From positions 1-58,004 of the forward strand of contig JAKFUF010000076.1 in the NCBI GenBank assembly GCA_021732845.1: a stretch of 58,004 nt of DNA. Reading direction: 5' to 3'. This DNA comes from Planctomycetaceae bacterium. Lineage in GTDB: Bacteria; Planctomycetota; Planctomycetia; Planctomycetales; Planctomycetaceae. How positions within the stretch are numbered: the first letter of the stretch is position 1; the number at the start of each line of letters is the position of its first letter. The translations under genes were made by a program, and so were the position numbers. This document shows positions 18,585 through 27,766 of this stretch, piece by piece. The notes beneath the pieces were generated by a model. It saw only the letters and a program-made list of their open reading frames with translations, did no database searches and had not been told where the DNA came from.

Positions 18585-20927
18585 ATGAAACGTCTGTGCC
18601 TGAATACGTTGTGGCTCGTCCTGGTGCTCGTCGCGGGCATCGCTCAAGGCCAGACTGTGATCGTCGACTCCAGCATGCGGCGGATTCCCCAGCCCGGGAT
18701 TCCCCGTCCCACGCCTGTCGCCTCGGCCTACCGCGTCCGTCTCGTGGATGTGCAGGCGAGCATCAAGGATCAGATTGCCAAAGTCCAAATCTCACAAGTA
18801 TTTCAGAACATTGGCAGTACGACGCTCGAAGCCGAATTGATCTTTCCGATGCCCGATGACGCGGCCATCAGCGGCCTGACGCTGATGGTCGATGGCAAGG
18901 AACTCACCGGCAAGTTGCTGAAAAAAGAAGATGCCCGCAATATTTATGAAGAGATCGTTCGTCGCCGCCGCGACCCCGCGCTGCTGGAATACATGGGCCA
19001 GGGTCTGTTTCAGACCAGCGTCTTTCCCATTCCCGCCGGGGCTGAGCGGACGGTGGAGATTCGCTACTCCCAACTGCTGAAGAAAGACAGCGGGCTGATC
19101 GACCTGTCCCTGCCGATCGGTACCAACAAGCATTCGCAGCATCCCATCGAAAATTTGACCGCCACGATCCGCGTCGAGGCCGCCGATCAAATCAAGACGA
19201 TCTACAGCCCCACGCATCAGGTGGCCATCGAGCGGCCGGACAATTCGCACGCAGTCTGCCGGCTGACGCTGGGGGGAATCGTCGCCGCCGATGACTTCCG
19301 GCTGTTGTATGGAACCACCAATGGTCTGGTGGGGATGAATGTCCTGAGCTACCGGCCCACGGAAAGTGAAGACGGCTATTTCGTGATGCTGGCCAGCCCG
19401 GAAGTGAAGTCCCAGGCGGCCGTCAAAACCGACCGCAGCCTGGTGTTCGTCGTCGACAAGTCGGGCAGCATGGGCGGCAAGAAGATTGAACAGGCCAAGG
19501 AAGCCCTGAAATTCCTGATCAACCAACTGCAGCCGGGCGACACATTCAATATTGTCGCGTACGACTCCAACGTCGAAGCGTTTCGCCCGGAAATGCAGCG
19601 GGTGGACGCGACCACCACGACCGCCGCGCTGACCTTCGCCGATGGCATTTATGCGGGGGGCAGCACAAATATTGATGGGGCTCTGCAGACGGCGTTGAAG
19701 ATGCTGGTGGACCCCAAGCGTCCCAGCTACGTGCTGTTCATGACCGACGGACTGCCAACGGTTGGGGAACTGAACGAGCAGAAAATCGCCGGCAATGCGA
19801 AGCAGTCGAACGCCGTGAATGCGCGGTTGTTCAGCTTCGGCGTCGGCTTCGACGTCAACAGCCGCCTGTTGGACCGGCTGTCTCACGACCAGCGGGGCAC
19901 ATCGATCTATGTCCGGCCGAACGAAAACATTGAGGCCAATGTTTCCTCGTTGTACGCCAAGATCGCCGCTCCGCTGCTGACCGACCTGGCCATCAACTTC
20001 GAATTCGACACGCCGATCTCGGGGACCGCGCCCATCTCCCGCACATATCCGCGGCAGCTCAGCGACCTGTTTCAGGGTGAGCAGCTCGTGTGGGTGGGGC
20101 GGTACAAGCAGTCCGGAGTCGTGAAGGTGACGCTCACCGGTACAGTGGCGGGAGAGAAGAAGTCGTTCACATTCCCAGCCACGCTGGCCAACCGCACGAT
20201 GGATGAGACCAACGGGTTTTGCGAGAAACTGTGGGCCACACGGCGGATTGGCGAAATCATCGATGAGCTGGACCTGCGTGGGCAGAACAAGGAGCTGGTG
20301 GACGAACTGGTGCAGTTGTCGATCAAGCATGGGATCATCACGCCCTACACTTCGTTCCTGGCGGACGAAGGGGTGAGCCTGGCAGACAGGGAGAGCAATT
20401 CGACCCGTGCGCGTGCGAACGCGGCGCGTGGCTTGGCGCAGACTGACGGCCGTGGCGGATTCGAGCAACGCCGCTTCAAGGGAGACTTGCAGAACGCACC
20501 TGCCAGTTCTGCGGGTGGAGTTGCCGCCGCGGATGCGGCGAAGGCACGGAGAAGCGGCGGCTCTGGCGGGACAACCCTGGATGCTTTGGGAAGTCCGGCG
20601 GCACCGTTAGCAGCGGCACCTGGCCAGACGGTCGTCACCAAGAACGCCCAGGGCGAGTTGGAAGAGGTCGCGGCCGTCCGCAATGTCGGCCAGAAAACTT
20701 TCTTCCGTAAGCAGCAGCGATGGCAGGACTCCACGGTGACGCCAGCCCAAGAAAAGGACGCAGTCCGCGTCAAGCAGTACAGCAAGGAGTACTTCGACCT
20801 GGCCGCCAAGCACGGAGGCACACTGGCGAAATATCTGGCGTTCAACGAACCGGTGCTGGTGAATCTGGAAAACAAGACGTACCAGATTGATCCCGCGGAT
20901 CCGGAAGCGACCGAAACGCCCAATTGA
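18585..20927 (+). CDS. secreted VIT and von Willebrand A domain protein
   Basis: ATG 18585 is chosen because GGAG lies six bases upstream and a signal peptide follows directly (MKRLCLNTLWLVLVLVAGIA). The 780-residue product has a VIT domain (QVFQNIGSTTLEAELIFPMP, then IYEEIVRRRRDPALLEY) and a vWA domain whose metal site reads VVDKSGSMGG, the complete DxSxS form. The C-terminal third is linker-like with Gly/Ala-rich stretches. The architecture matches inter-alpha-trypsin inhibitor heavy-chain-like proteins, abundant and uncharacterised in planctomycetes, where they may act in surface adhesion or protein assembly. A strong terminator follows. Confidence 0.9.
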   Translation: MKRLCLNTLWLVLVLVAGIAQGQTVIVDSSMRRIPQPGIPRPTPVASAYRVRLVDVQASIKDQIAKVQISQVFQNIGSTTLEAELIFPMPDDAAISGLTLMVDGKELTGKLLKKEDARNIYEEIVRRRRDPALLEYMGQGLFQTSVFPIPAGAERTVEIRYSQLLKKDSGLIDLSLPIGTNKHSQHPIENLTATIRVEAADQIKTIYSPTHQVAIERPDNSHAVCRLTLGGIVAADDFRLLYGTTNGLVGMNVLSYRPTESEDGYFVMLASPEVKSQAAVKTDRSLVFVVDKSGSMGGKKIEQAKEALKFLINQLQPGDTFNIVAYDSNVEAFRPEMQRVDATTTTAALTFADGIYAGGSTNIDGALQTALKMLVDPKRPSYVLFMTDGLPTVGELNEQKIAGNAKQSNAVNARLFSFGVGFDVNSRLLDRLSHDQRGTSIYVRPNENIEANVSSLYAKIAAPLLTDLAINFEFDTPISGTAPISRTYPRQLSDLFQGEQLVWVGRYKQSGVVKVTLTGTVAGEKKSFTFPATLANRTMDETNGFCEKLWATRRIGEIIDELDLRGQNKELVDELVQLSIKHGIITPYTSFLADEGVSLADRESNSTRARANAARGLAQTDGRGGFEQRRFKGDLQNAPASSAGGVAAADAAKARRSGGSGGTTLDALGSPAAPLAAAPGQTVVTKNAQGELEEVAAVRNVGQKTFFRKQQRWQDSTVTPAQEKDAVRVKQYSKEYFDLAAKHGGTLAKYLAFNEPVLVNLENKTYQIDPADPEATETPN

Positions 20928-20969
20928 GGTCAGGCTCATCAGCCGAGAACAGTGATCTATCAATCTTCA

Positions 20970-21005
20970 GAGCGGACGGACCGCTGGTCCGGCCGCTCAT
21001 TTTTT
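20970..21005 (+). terminator. rho-independent terminator of the VIT/vWA gene
   Basis: GAGCGGACGGACC (20970-20982) pairs with GGTCCGGCCGCTC (20986-20998) with a single mismatch around a three-base loop, followed by six thymines (21000-21005). It begins 43 bases after the stop codon and is the clearest intrinsic terminator in the window. Confidence 0.88.
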
Positions 21006-21316
21006 GATCCCGAAAGCGATTTTTTCGCGCAGCGCTTCGAGCCAACTCTGACGGAACGGCTAGCTGAATGATCGGTTGTCATCCATTGTCATTGGCAACG
21101 ATTGTTCGAGCGGTTCCTGTTGGTCTCAATTTGCGGGCCAATTTTTACTCTCACTGAGAGTTGGAAAAATTTCGCAGCACTGGACCGCGATTTGCTTCAC
21201 TCAACATTCACAAGTTGAGTCACTCAGATCAGTCGCTTGTCCCTGATCTGTAACATGTTAAGCCACCTGCTCAGGCTGATGAGCCGGTCGAACATTCTTG
21301 ACCAGGGAGTCAAATC

Positions 21317-21442
21317 ATGGAACTTCTCGCTGTTGCCGTGCCCCTCGCCGCCATGGAATACTCACTTGCCTATCTGCTGCTGGGCGGAGGATTGACGGGT
21401 GCCGTGGTGATCTTCATCGTCGCGAAACTGCTGGGACGCTAA
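21317..21442 (+). CDS. 41-residue hydrophobic membrane peptide
   Basis: ATG 21317 is preceded by GGGAG at 21305-21309 with seven bases of spacing. The product is almost all hydrophobic, with a long helix containing YLLLGGGLTGAVVIFIVAK and a basic LLGR end, so it should sit in the membrane. It stands alone between a terminator and a repeat element and so has its own transcription unit. Upstream is the 11-base palindrome TGAGTCACTCA (about 21214-21224). No family was recognised; the good ribosome binding site is the main support for it being real. Confidence 0.55.
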   Translation: MELLAVAVPLAAMEYSLAYLLLGGGLTGAVVIFIVAKLLGR

Positions 21443-21549
21443 TCCGACGCACGGCATGTAGAGATCAGATCCGGGATGTGGCTGACTTCGCTTGGCGAAG
21501 GCGCTGCAGCCCGGATCTTCGCATTGGTGAGGCCGTAATTCCCACGGCT

Positions 21550-21679
21550 GGCCAGTTTTTCAATCCATCACGGAAAAACATCACGCACCGGAGGGCTTGC
21601 GCCCTTCCGCTACAGAATTTGTAGCGGCACGGCGCAAGCCGTCCGGTGAGTCTGGGTTCGCCATCTTCAAAAACTGGCC
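21550..21679. repeat. palindromic REP-like element with nested arms
   Basis: Four nested inverted pairs: GGCCAGTTTTT (21550-21560) with AAAAACTGGCC (21669-21679), CACCGGA (21586-21592) with TCCGGTG (21642-21648), GGCTTGCGCC (21594-21603) with GGCGCAAGCC (21631-21640), and CCGCTACA (21607-21614) with TGTAGCGG (21620-21627) around GAATT. The inner part forms a near-continuous stem of 25 pairs. The outer arms could act as a terminator hairpin in either direction. Confidence 0.75.
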
Positions 21680-21772
21680 GGCCGTGCCGTAATTCCGCCG
21701 GCTTCTTGTGATGGCAACCGCATCGACTACACTGCATGAGCAGTTCTCTCTGGCAGATCGCGGGGTGCGGTG

Positions 21773-22663
21773 ATGGCGGCGGTGGTCACACGGCTGTTTG
21801 GCAACGATGTCCTGAGCCGCGTCGAGCGGTTGCGGCTCTCGCCGCTGGAACGGCGCACCAACCGCACGCGGGGCGAACACCTCCACGGCAAAGGTGGCTC
21901 AAGCACCGAGTTCACTGACTTCCGGGACTACGTGGCTGGTGACGATGTCCGCTTCGTCGACTGGAACATATTTTCGCGGCTCAACCGTCCCTACCTCAAA
22001 CTGTACAAGCACGAAGAGGAGATGCAGGTTGTCATTCTCGTCGATGCCTCAAGCTCCATGCGGTTTGATGGAAAACTGGAGCGTGCCAAGCAACTGGCTG
22101 CCGCACTGGGGCTGATGGGCTTGATGAAACTGGAACAGGTCAGCGTCTACGGCTGCCGATCCAGCGACATTGGCCCCGCAATTCTGCCGCCCTGTTCCGG
22201 GCGGGCGAGCATGCGGCGGCTGTTCCAGTTCGTCGAGGACTTGGAAGCGGGCGGCGAACAAACGATCGAAGAGGCGGTGGATGCTGTTCTCAACCGCCAT
22301 CGCGGCCGTGGGGTTGCGATTGTCCTGTCAGACTTTCTGACCATGGGCGATCTGAGCCGCCCGTTGAACCGTCTGTTCAGTGCAGGTCTGGAAATTCATG
22401 GCGTGCAGATCCTGAGTCCGGCTGAAATTCAGCCGGACCTTTCCGGCGACATGCGGTTCGTCGACTGCGAAAGCGGCGCTACGCTCGATGTGACCTCCGC
22501 CGGCGATCTCCTGGGCATCTACCAGGAACATCGGGCGCGGCTGGAAAGCCAACTCGAAACCATGTGCCAGCAACGGAACGGCCGCTTCCTGTCGATCAGC
22601 TCCCAAGCTCCCTTGGATTGGGTGCTGTTCGACCTGCTGCGCCGTCGTGGCTGGGTGCGGTAG
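21773..22663 (+). CDS. DUF58 domain protein
   Basis: This 296-residue soluble protein has the DUF58 signature around residues 40-85 (FTDFRDYVAGDDVRFVDWN, then RPYLKLYKHEEE) followed by a vWA-like region in which VDASSSM gives a metal-site-like DxSxS. DUF58 proteins usually sit beside MoxR ATPases and Bat-type membrane proteins and are thought to help assemble or activate metal-dependent or surface proteins. Here no MoxR gene is next to it, so its partner must be elsewhere. ATG 21773 directly follows a GTG, either of which could start it. Confidence 0.87.
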   Translation: MAAVVTRLFGNDVLSRVERLRLSPLERRTNRTRGEHLHGKGGSSTEFTDFRDYVAGDDVRFVDWNIFSRLNRPYLKLYKHEEEMQVVILVDASSSMRFDGKLERAKQLAAALGLMGLMKLEQVSVYGCRSSDIGPAILPPCSGRASMRRLFQFVEDLEAGGEQTIEEAVDAVLNRHRGRGVAIVLSDFLTMGDLSRPLNRLFSAGLEIHGVQILSPAEIQPDLSGDMRFVDCESGATLDVTSAGDLLGIYQEHRARLESQLETMCQQRNGRFLSISSQAPLDWVLFDLLRRRGWVR

Positions 22664-22690
22664 CCCCTCGGTCACTGGTTTGCGAAGGTC

Positions 22691-24541
22691 CTATTCGATC
22701 TTCACCAAACCTGCGGCGCGGGCGGCAGGCTCTGGGTCTTCAAAGGGAAGGGCCTTCATGAACTCCACGAGGTCTTGCTTCTGTTCCGGAGACAACTGGC
22801 TCGTTTTTCCATGTTTGTCGCCGGTGTTTTGATTGATCACATCCATCAATGTCGCCGCCTTGCCGTGGTGCAGATACGGGGCGGTCCGGTAAACACTCAG
22901 CAGCGACGGGGTATCGTATTTCGGCCCCATTTTCTCTGAGGGATCATCGTTGCCAGTTCCGACATCGTGCAGCTTATAAGGCTTTTCTGTCGACGAATTT
23001 GAAAAGTACGGACCGGAATGGCACTCGGCGCAGCCCACGGAGGCGGCAAAGAAGAGTTCCTTTCCGCGCTTGGCGGCGTCGCTCAGCCCGGACTTGGCGA
23101 AGGGGCTGATGGGGGTGTGATGCGAGTTTGAATAGCTGGCGAGGGCATCCAGATCGCTCGACATCCCCTTGAGCGGTTCGCCGAGGGCGTCGGGAATGTT
23201 CCGGTTCCGGACCAATCCCCGCCCCTGCATCAACTGGCTGCGAATCGTGTGTTCAAAGTCCTGCGATTCATCCCGGTCGGCCGACCAGTGCAGCGGATGC
23301 GTCCAGCCCATTCCATAGAGCGCTGTGGTGTTGCGCAAGCCCTCCGGGTTCTGCCAGGTACGGCCATCGGCGTCGCCATCGGGGTGGCAGCTTGAGCACG
23401 AGATCCAGCGGCGGCCAACCATCGGTTCCAGCGCCGTGTAGAACAGTACCTTCCCACGCAACACTTCGGGCTTGAGCGGGTTCTGGCAGACATCGATTGT
23501 GGCAGCCTTTTTGAAGCTGGGAACGCTGTAAGCCACGACTTGGAAGTCGAGCGTGTTGTAGACGTAGAGTGATAGCCCGTCTGGCGAAAATTTCGCCGCA
23601 CGTGGATTGTGACCCAATTGAATGCCCTTGCGGAACGACAGTTCGCGGTAGTCATCGTCGAGGACGGCGCAGACATACATGTCGTCCGTGCCAGCGAATA
23701 CGGCGCACAGAATCGAGCCGTCCGGCGAAATCGCCGTTTCCCACGGGTTGGCAACCACAAACGTGCCAATGAACGAGTCCATCGGCAGGGGAGCCCGGCG
23801 CTTGCCCTCATGCACATTGGTGTCGACTACCGTGACAAACGGCACGACCGAACCCTCGCCACGGTTGACGTTCACCCGCGAGCGGATGTGCGGCACATAC
23901 GCCTTCGGTCGCGTGGGGTGAGCCACGATCTGCCGGGCAATGTTGTCGCTGGAGGCCCCAACCAGCCGTTCCAGCACTTTACCGCTGCCGCGTTCGACGG
24001 TGACGACGGCACCCGTCAGGTACTCCGTCACCAGCAGCCGCTGTTCGTCGGGCACCAGCGCAAGACCGCGGACAAACGGACCGACATCCAGCGTCCGCGT
24101 GATCTTCATCCGGTCGACATCGATCTCGGCCACCTGGCCAGGAAACTCCAGCGTGACATAGACCGTCTTGCCATCGCGCGTCGAGACCACGCCATACGGT
24201 TCGTCGAACACATCAATGCTGCCGGTGACCTTGCCCTCCGCCGCATCGACGATCACCACCTTGTCGTCGCCATACACTGAAACCGCCAGACGTGCTGTGT
24301 CACCGAGAAACGTGACACCCTCCGGCTTGTGTCCCACCGCAGTTTCATGCACGACCTTGTTGGTCTGCGTATCGACGATGCTCACCGTCCCATTGTCGCG
24401 GTTCGCGGCAGCGAGCCACCGGCCGTCGGCGGAGATGTCGAGCAGGCTGTTGGAGGAGCCAGCTCGAACCGCAACAGGCGCGAGTGACGCGCACAACAGG
24501 AGAACATTCACGAGTGACAGGCGAATGACACGCTTGGGCAT
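22691..24541 (-). CDS. secreted YVTN beta-propeller dihaem cytochrome c
   Basis: GGAGG six bases before ATG 24541 sets the start and exposes a signal peptide (MPKRVIRLSLVNVLLLCASL, cut after about AVRA). The N-terminal 380 residues are beta-propeller repeats of YVTN/NHL type (ISADGRWLAAANRDNGTVSI, VDAAEGKVTGSIDV). Two haem c motifs follow: CSSCH and CAECH, with candidate methionine ligands downstream. The 616-residue layout matches the cytochrome peroxidase-like proteins of planctomycetes that combine a propeller with a dihaem domain. It probably works in periplasmic electron transfer; its substrate is unknown. The C-terminal SPEQKQDLVEFMKALPF resembles the end of the 9975-11558 cytochrome. 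Confidence 0.88.
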   Translation of the reverse strand: MPKRVIRLSLVNVLLLCASLAPVAVRAGSSNSLLDISADGRWLAAANRDNGTVSIVDTQTNKVVHETAVGHKPEGVTFLGDTARLAVSVYGDDKVVIVDAAEGKVTGSIDVFDEPYGVVSTRDGKTVYVTLEFPGQVAEIDVDRMKITRTLDVGPFVRGLALVPDEQRLLVTEYLTGAVVTVERGSGKVLERLVGASSDNIARQIVAHPTRPKAYVPHIRSRVNVNRGEGSVVPFVTVVDTNVHEGKRRAPLPMDSFIGTFVVANPWETAISPDGSILCAVFAGTDDMYVCAVLDDDYRELSFRKGIQLGHNPRAAKFSPDGLSLYVYNTLDFQVVAYSVPSFKKAATIDVCQNPLKPEVLRGKVLFYTALEPMVGRRWISCSSCHPDGDADGRTWQNPEGLRNTTALYGMGWTHPLHWSADRDESQDFEHTIRSQLMQGRGLVRNRNIPDALGEPLKGMSSDLDALASYSNSHHTPISPFAKSGLSDAAKRGKELFFAASVGCAECHSGPYFSNSSTEKPYKLHDVGTGNDDPSEKMGPKYDTPSLLSVYRTAPYLHHGKAATLMDVINQNTGDKHGKTSQLSPEQKQDLVEFMKALPFEDPEPAARAAGLVKIE

Positions 24542-24587
24542 CGGCACCTCCGTGGAAACTGTATATCGCGACACTGACAATTCAGCG

Positions 24588-25163
24588 TCAATGCGCTGTC
24601 GCCGTTTCGACAACCTGGCCTTTTGGGCTGGCCTTCATCACCACTGACCAGAAGGGGATCTTCACGATTGAACCGTCGCTGAAGAGAATTCGATGGATGT
24701 ATCCGCCACGCTCGTCGACATCGATCTCGTCATAAAGCCAGTGTTTTTGAAGCTTGGAAAACGGCCAGTCATTGACTTGAGTTTCGCTCACCTCATCCGC
24801 AAGCGAATAGATCAAGAATTGATTGCAGTTCCTGTCTCGGAGAAACATGACGGCCGAGTCCATGTGCGGCACCGTTGGACGGTATGGCGGCACAAGTGTT
24901 GGCAACGGCACAGGGTATGGGACATTGGTCTCAAATCCAAGCAATTCAGCGTCGTGCAAACAGACTTTGGACAGCCGTCGAACGTCTGCGTGGAGCTTGG
25001 AATCGATTGAATTCAGGTGCTTCGTGTACTTTTTGATTGCCGCTTCCCAGGCACGGTCGGCACGGTCGGCGACTTCGTCGTCGTGGGAATTCGCCTGCAA
25101 GAAAAGTTTCGGCGTGAAAAACTGCATGGCTTGCTCAGTGGGAGCGACGACTCGACGTTTCAT
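24588..25163 (-). CDS. hypothetical protein, downstream member of an overlapping pair
   Basis: The 191-residue soluble protein is read from ATG 25163, inside the end of the preceding gene (28-base overlap to 25135). A helical N-terminal half (HDDEVADRADRAWEAAIKKY) leads to a mixed C-terminal half with GGYIHRILFSDGSIVKIPF. No signal peptide or membrane helix is present and I do not recognise the family. The local base composition is AT-richer than surrounding genes, suggesting transfer. Tight overlap with the upstream gene implies a functional pair, such as a toxin with its immunity protein, but that is only a guess from architecture. Confidence 0.6.
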   Translation of the reverse strand: MKRRVVAPTEQAMQFFTPKLFLQANSHDDEVADRADRAWEAAIKKYTKHLNSIDSKLHADVRRLSKVCLHDAELLGFETNVPYPVPLPTLVPPYRPTVPHMDSAVMFLRDRNCNQFLIYSLADEVSETQVNDWPFSKLQKHWLYDEIDVDERGGYIHRILFSDGSIVKIPFWSVVMKASPKGQVVETATAH

Positions 25164-25455
25164 AAAACGTATGCCCTTCAGGCGGGCGCAGAGTGGGTTG
25201 ATAGTGCGGGAGCGCAAGGCTTCCGGCACGATCGTGAGGATTATGTTGCTGATAGCCGCCGTTGGCCGAGTGTTCAATCATCCTCGCCAGTTCACGATTT
25301 GCTTTCAATTCGCTTCCGGTCACTACAACGTCGCCACCAGCCTTTCGGATCTCGACTGCCTCAATTTCAGAGATCTCTCGTTCACGACGAACTGCACCGT
25401 CCGGGCCCAGCGAGGCCTCAAAGATCCGTGGCGGTCCTGCTGCTCTTTTCGCCAT
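25135..25455 (-). CDS. hypothetical small protein, upstream member of an overlapping pair
   Basis: This 106-residue protein starts with MAKRAAGPPRIFEA, continues with a charged helix (EISEIEAVEIRKAGG) and ends with a Pro/His-rich stretch (ALPHYQPTLRPPEGHTFYE). The end reminds me of C-terminal tips in polymorphic toxins, where His and Pro-rich segments are common, but I cannot assign a family. It has no secretion signal. The gene shares lower GC content with its overlapping partner. Confidence 0.55.
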   Translation of the reverse strand: MAKRAAGPPRIFEASLGPDGAVRREREISEIEAVEIRKAGGDVVVTGSELKANRELARMIEHSANGGYQQHNPHDRAGSLALPHYQPTLRPPEGHTFYETSSRRSH

Positions 25456-25575
25456 GATTTACAACGGCATCAGGTCAATGTTTACAACCAATGTCACAAT
25501 TAAAACGCCAATTCAAGACGAAACCCGCCCCAATAAGAGGCGGGTTTCGAACACTGTTCCGGCCTACTGGGAAAA

Positions 25576-26136
25576 CTATTCCAGGATCTTCTTGGTTTCG
25601 CCGACCAGCATGTCGACGGCCTTCTTGTCCAGCTTGCCAGCGGCGTAACCGTGGCGGACGGCGACCTTGGATTCATTCCACATCAGGACGGTGGTTTCCG
25701 CGTCCTTGGACAGTTTGTACTTTTCGGGACCCGCGCCTTCGATGATCGTCAGCGGGGTGTGTTCGATCTTCTGCTCCTTGGCGATCTTCTCGAGGCTGGG
25801 CTCAACCTTGTCCGGATCGTCGGTCAGGACGACGATGAACGCCTTCATGCCGGCGTCTTTGTTCTTGCCGACGGTGGCGTCGATCTTCTGGATCAGGCTG
25901 GTGACGTTCTCGTCAACCTTCTTCGTGAACACGGCGACCACCGGGGACGCCCCGTAGGCGCAGCGGTAGCAGAGGGTTTCACCCTTGTGCGGGCCGGTGA
26001 TGTCGCGGACGTTGAACGCCGGGACCTGAGCACCGAGTTCGAGGCCCGAATCCACTTCAGCCGACTTCTCTGCTGCAAACACGGCGCTGGTGATGACCAA
26101 CGCGCAGAACGCTGCAACTCCGCTGAGCTTTTTCAT
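25576..26136 (-). CDS. secreted thioredoxin-fold protein
   Basis: GGAGAG six bases before ATG 26136 fixes the start and rules out a longer frame reaching 26352. The 186-residue product has a signal peptide (MKKLSGVAAFCALVITSAVF, cut after AFA or nearby) and a redoxin-like domain: LGAQVPAFNVRDITG, then a CYRC motif near residue 52, then VVAVFTKK. CYRC is a CxxC pair that could be redox active, although it does not sit in the usual WCxxC context. Its role is probably periplasmic thiol or peroxide chemistry. It is divergent from the next gene. Confidence 0.75.
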   Translation of the reverse strand: MKKLSGVAAFCALVITSAVFAAEKSAEVDSGLELGAQVPAFNVRDITGPHKGETLCYRCAYGASPVVAVFTKKVDENVTSLIQKIDATVGKNKDAGMKAFIVVLTDDPDKVEPSLEKIAKEQKIEHTPLTIIEGAGPEKYKLSKDAETTVLMWNESKVAVRHGYAAGKLDKKAVDMLVGETKKILE

Positions 26137-26520
26137 CGAATTCTCTCCAGATGTGAAACAGGAACCGTTGTACTTTCCGACACAGCCGATCGACCCAGCC
26201 GCTACGGACCGCACAAGGCAGATCGCCCTTCCGTGCAACTCCGTGCGGTACATCTTGGCAACCGCCCCCCAAAAGTCAACCATCGACATTCTTAGAACAA
26301 TCAGAGCATTCAACACAACCGGACGGCGCATCCCCCAGAAAATTCGGAGCAACGCTTAGAATTCACGGGATTTGGAACTCGCAGCGGGAAGCCACCCCCC
26401 ACGAATGAAGATTGGAAGAAGGGGGGTCGATTGCAAAAAGTGCGACAGTTTCCCTGGGGCTCAACAGCCTCTGCCACCTCGCGGCTACAGTCCGGCTGGG
26501 CCGGTCGTTGGGTCAGCACC
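26137..26520. other. divergent intergenic region
   Basis: The gap holds the promoters of the thioredoxin-fold gene and of the HD-GYP-like gene. A TTG at 26431, preceded by GGGGGG at 26421-26426, is in frame with the latter and could be its true start, which would shorten the gap by 90 bases. Confidence 0.4.
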
Positions 26521-27723
26521 ATGAGTGTCTCGGCTTCCAGCCGTCAATCTGCCAGACGATCGGGTGCCCTCCCGGGACCCCAATCTTCCGATCCGCTGTC
26601 CAAGCATCTGGAGTGGCTGGGGCGTCAGCAGGCAGAGGTCAGCCAACACGAAATCCTCGCGATTGCTGTTCAGCATGGTGGGCGGCGGCCCCTCTTGCGG
26701 GTCAGCGAAGCGAGTCGGCGGGCGCAGGCTGCGGTCGAAGAATTCATGGCGTCAGGCGGAAAACGAACCAATCCGCCAACGGCTGAACTCGCGATACGGC
26801 TCACGGACCATGGGCAGGCTGTGGACATGCTTCGGCGGCATTGTCTTGCCTGGGACGGAATCCGCACCTTCCTCGCCGCGTGGCGGGGACTCAGCCAGCG
26901 ACTGTTGGACCAGACCGAAATCAAATACGACGAGTTGCAGGAACTCGCCAGCGTGGCTGAACGCTGGGTCGAGGACTGCCATGGCCTGCCTCCGGAGGGG
27001 ATCTGGGCGGTGGTCCGCGGTCTGTGCCAGGTGCCGGCCAGCGCAGCCGATCGTGAGTTGTGGCAGGAACTCGCCGAAGACGCTGTCCAAGCGGCGTGGC
27101 TCATTCAAAAAACACTGCGTCCCGCCTGGGAATGGCACCGCGAGCGGCAGTCGGCCCTGCTGGCAGCACTTTTTCGGGATGTTGGCCGGCTGGCCCTCGC
27201 GCCTCATCTGGCCAACGGAGCCCGCCGCGGGCCAGAGCCGTTGGCGACGCTGAAATCAGCCCATCCCCGCGTTTCCGCCGCCATGCTGGGGATTGTTTCC
27301 GGCGCCCCCTCGCCTTTCACACAAACCGTGGGATTCCACCACGAACACCTCGACGGATCCGGCCCATTTCGCGTTTCCGCCGAAAGACTATCACCTGCGG
27401 CGCGGTTCGTGGCGGTGATTGCCCGAGTGATTGAATTGCATCGAAGCCGGGGATCGAACTCCCGGGTCACCATCGGGGGGCTGCTGCAGACGGAAGCGAA
27501 CCGCGACTGGTGGGATGCCTCGTCCGTCGCGCTGCTTGGATTCTCCGAAGATGATGGCGAACTGGAAAAGGCACTCGCGTCTTTCGCTGTCCAAGATCAG
27601 ACGGCAACGTCTTACGAACTGCATGGCGAGCATTCGCAGCCTCCGGAGACCCACCTGGGCCGCGCGCCGCGGCCTGCCAATGCATGGCACGAAACGCTTC
27701 CGCCGGCATCGTTCCACCAATGA
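26521..27723 (+). CDS. degenerate HD-GYP domain protein
   Basis: About 400 residues from ATG 26521 (a TTG at 26431 with a good ribosome binding site is the alternative). The N-terminal half is an unassigned helical domain. The second half follows the HD-GYP fold of cyclic di-GMP phosphodiesterases, with AHPRVSAAML and HHEHLDGSGPF clearly present. The hallmark HD pair, however, reads RDVGRLAL where HDIGK is expected, and the late Asp in the VADVYDA-type motif is replaced (FVAVIARVIEL). Loss of metal ligands suggests the protein is not an active phosphodiesterase and may bind nucleotide or a partner. The next gene begins 43 bases on. Confidence 0.75.
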   Translation: MSVSASSRQSARRSGALPGPQSSDPLSKHLEWLGRQQAEVSQHEILAIAVQHGGRRPLLRVSEASRRAQAAVEEFMASGGKRTNPPTAELAIRLTDHGQAVDMLRRHCLAWDGIRTFLAAWRGLSQRLLDQTEIKYDELQELASVAERWVEDCHGLPPEGIWAVVRGLCQVPASAADRELWQELAEDAVQAAWLIQKTLRPAWEWHRERQSALLAALFRDVGRLALAPHLANGARRGPEPLATLKSAHPRVSAAMLGIVSGAPSPFTQTVGFHHEHLDGSGPFRVSAERLSPAARFVAVIARVIELHRSRGSNSRVTIGGLLQTEANRDWWDASSVALLGFSEDDGELEKALASFAVQDQTATSYELHGEHSQPPETHLGRAPRPANAWHETLPPASFHQ

Positions 27724-27766
27724 CCTTCACGTTGACCCGCATGCTGGACCGAGAAAGCCTTCGACG

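Noticed and set aside
27449-27464. T-arm-like GGGATCGAACTCCC
   Set aside because: It is inside the HD-GYP-like gene in good coding frame and no acceptor or anticodon arms are near.
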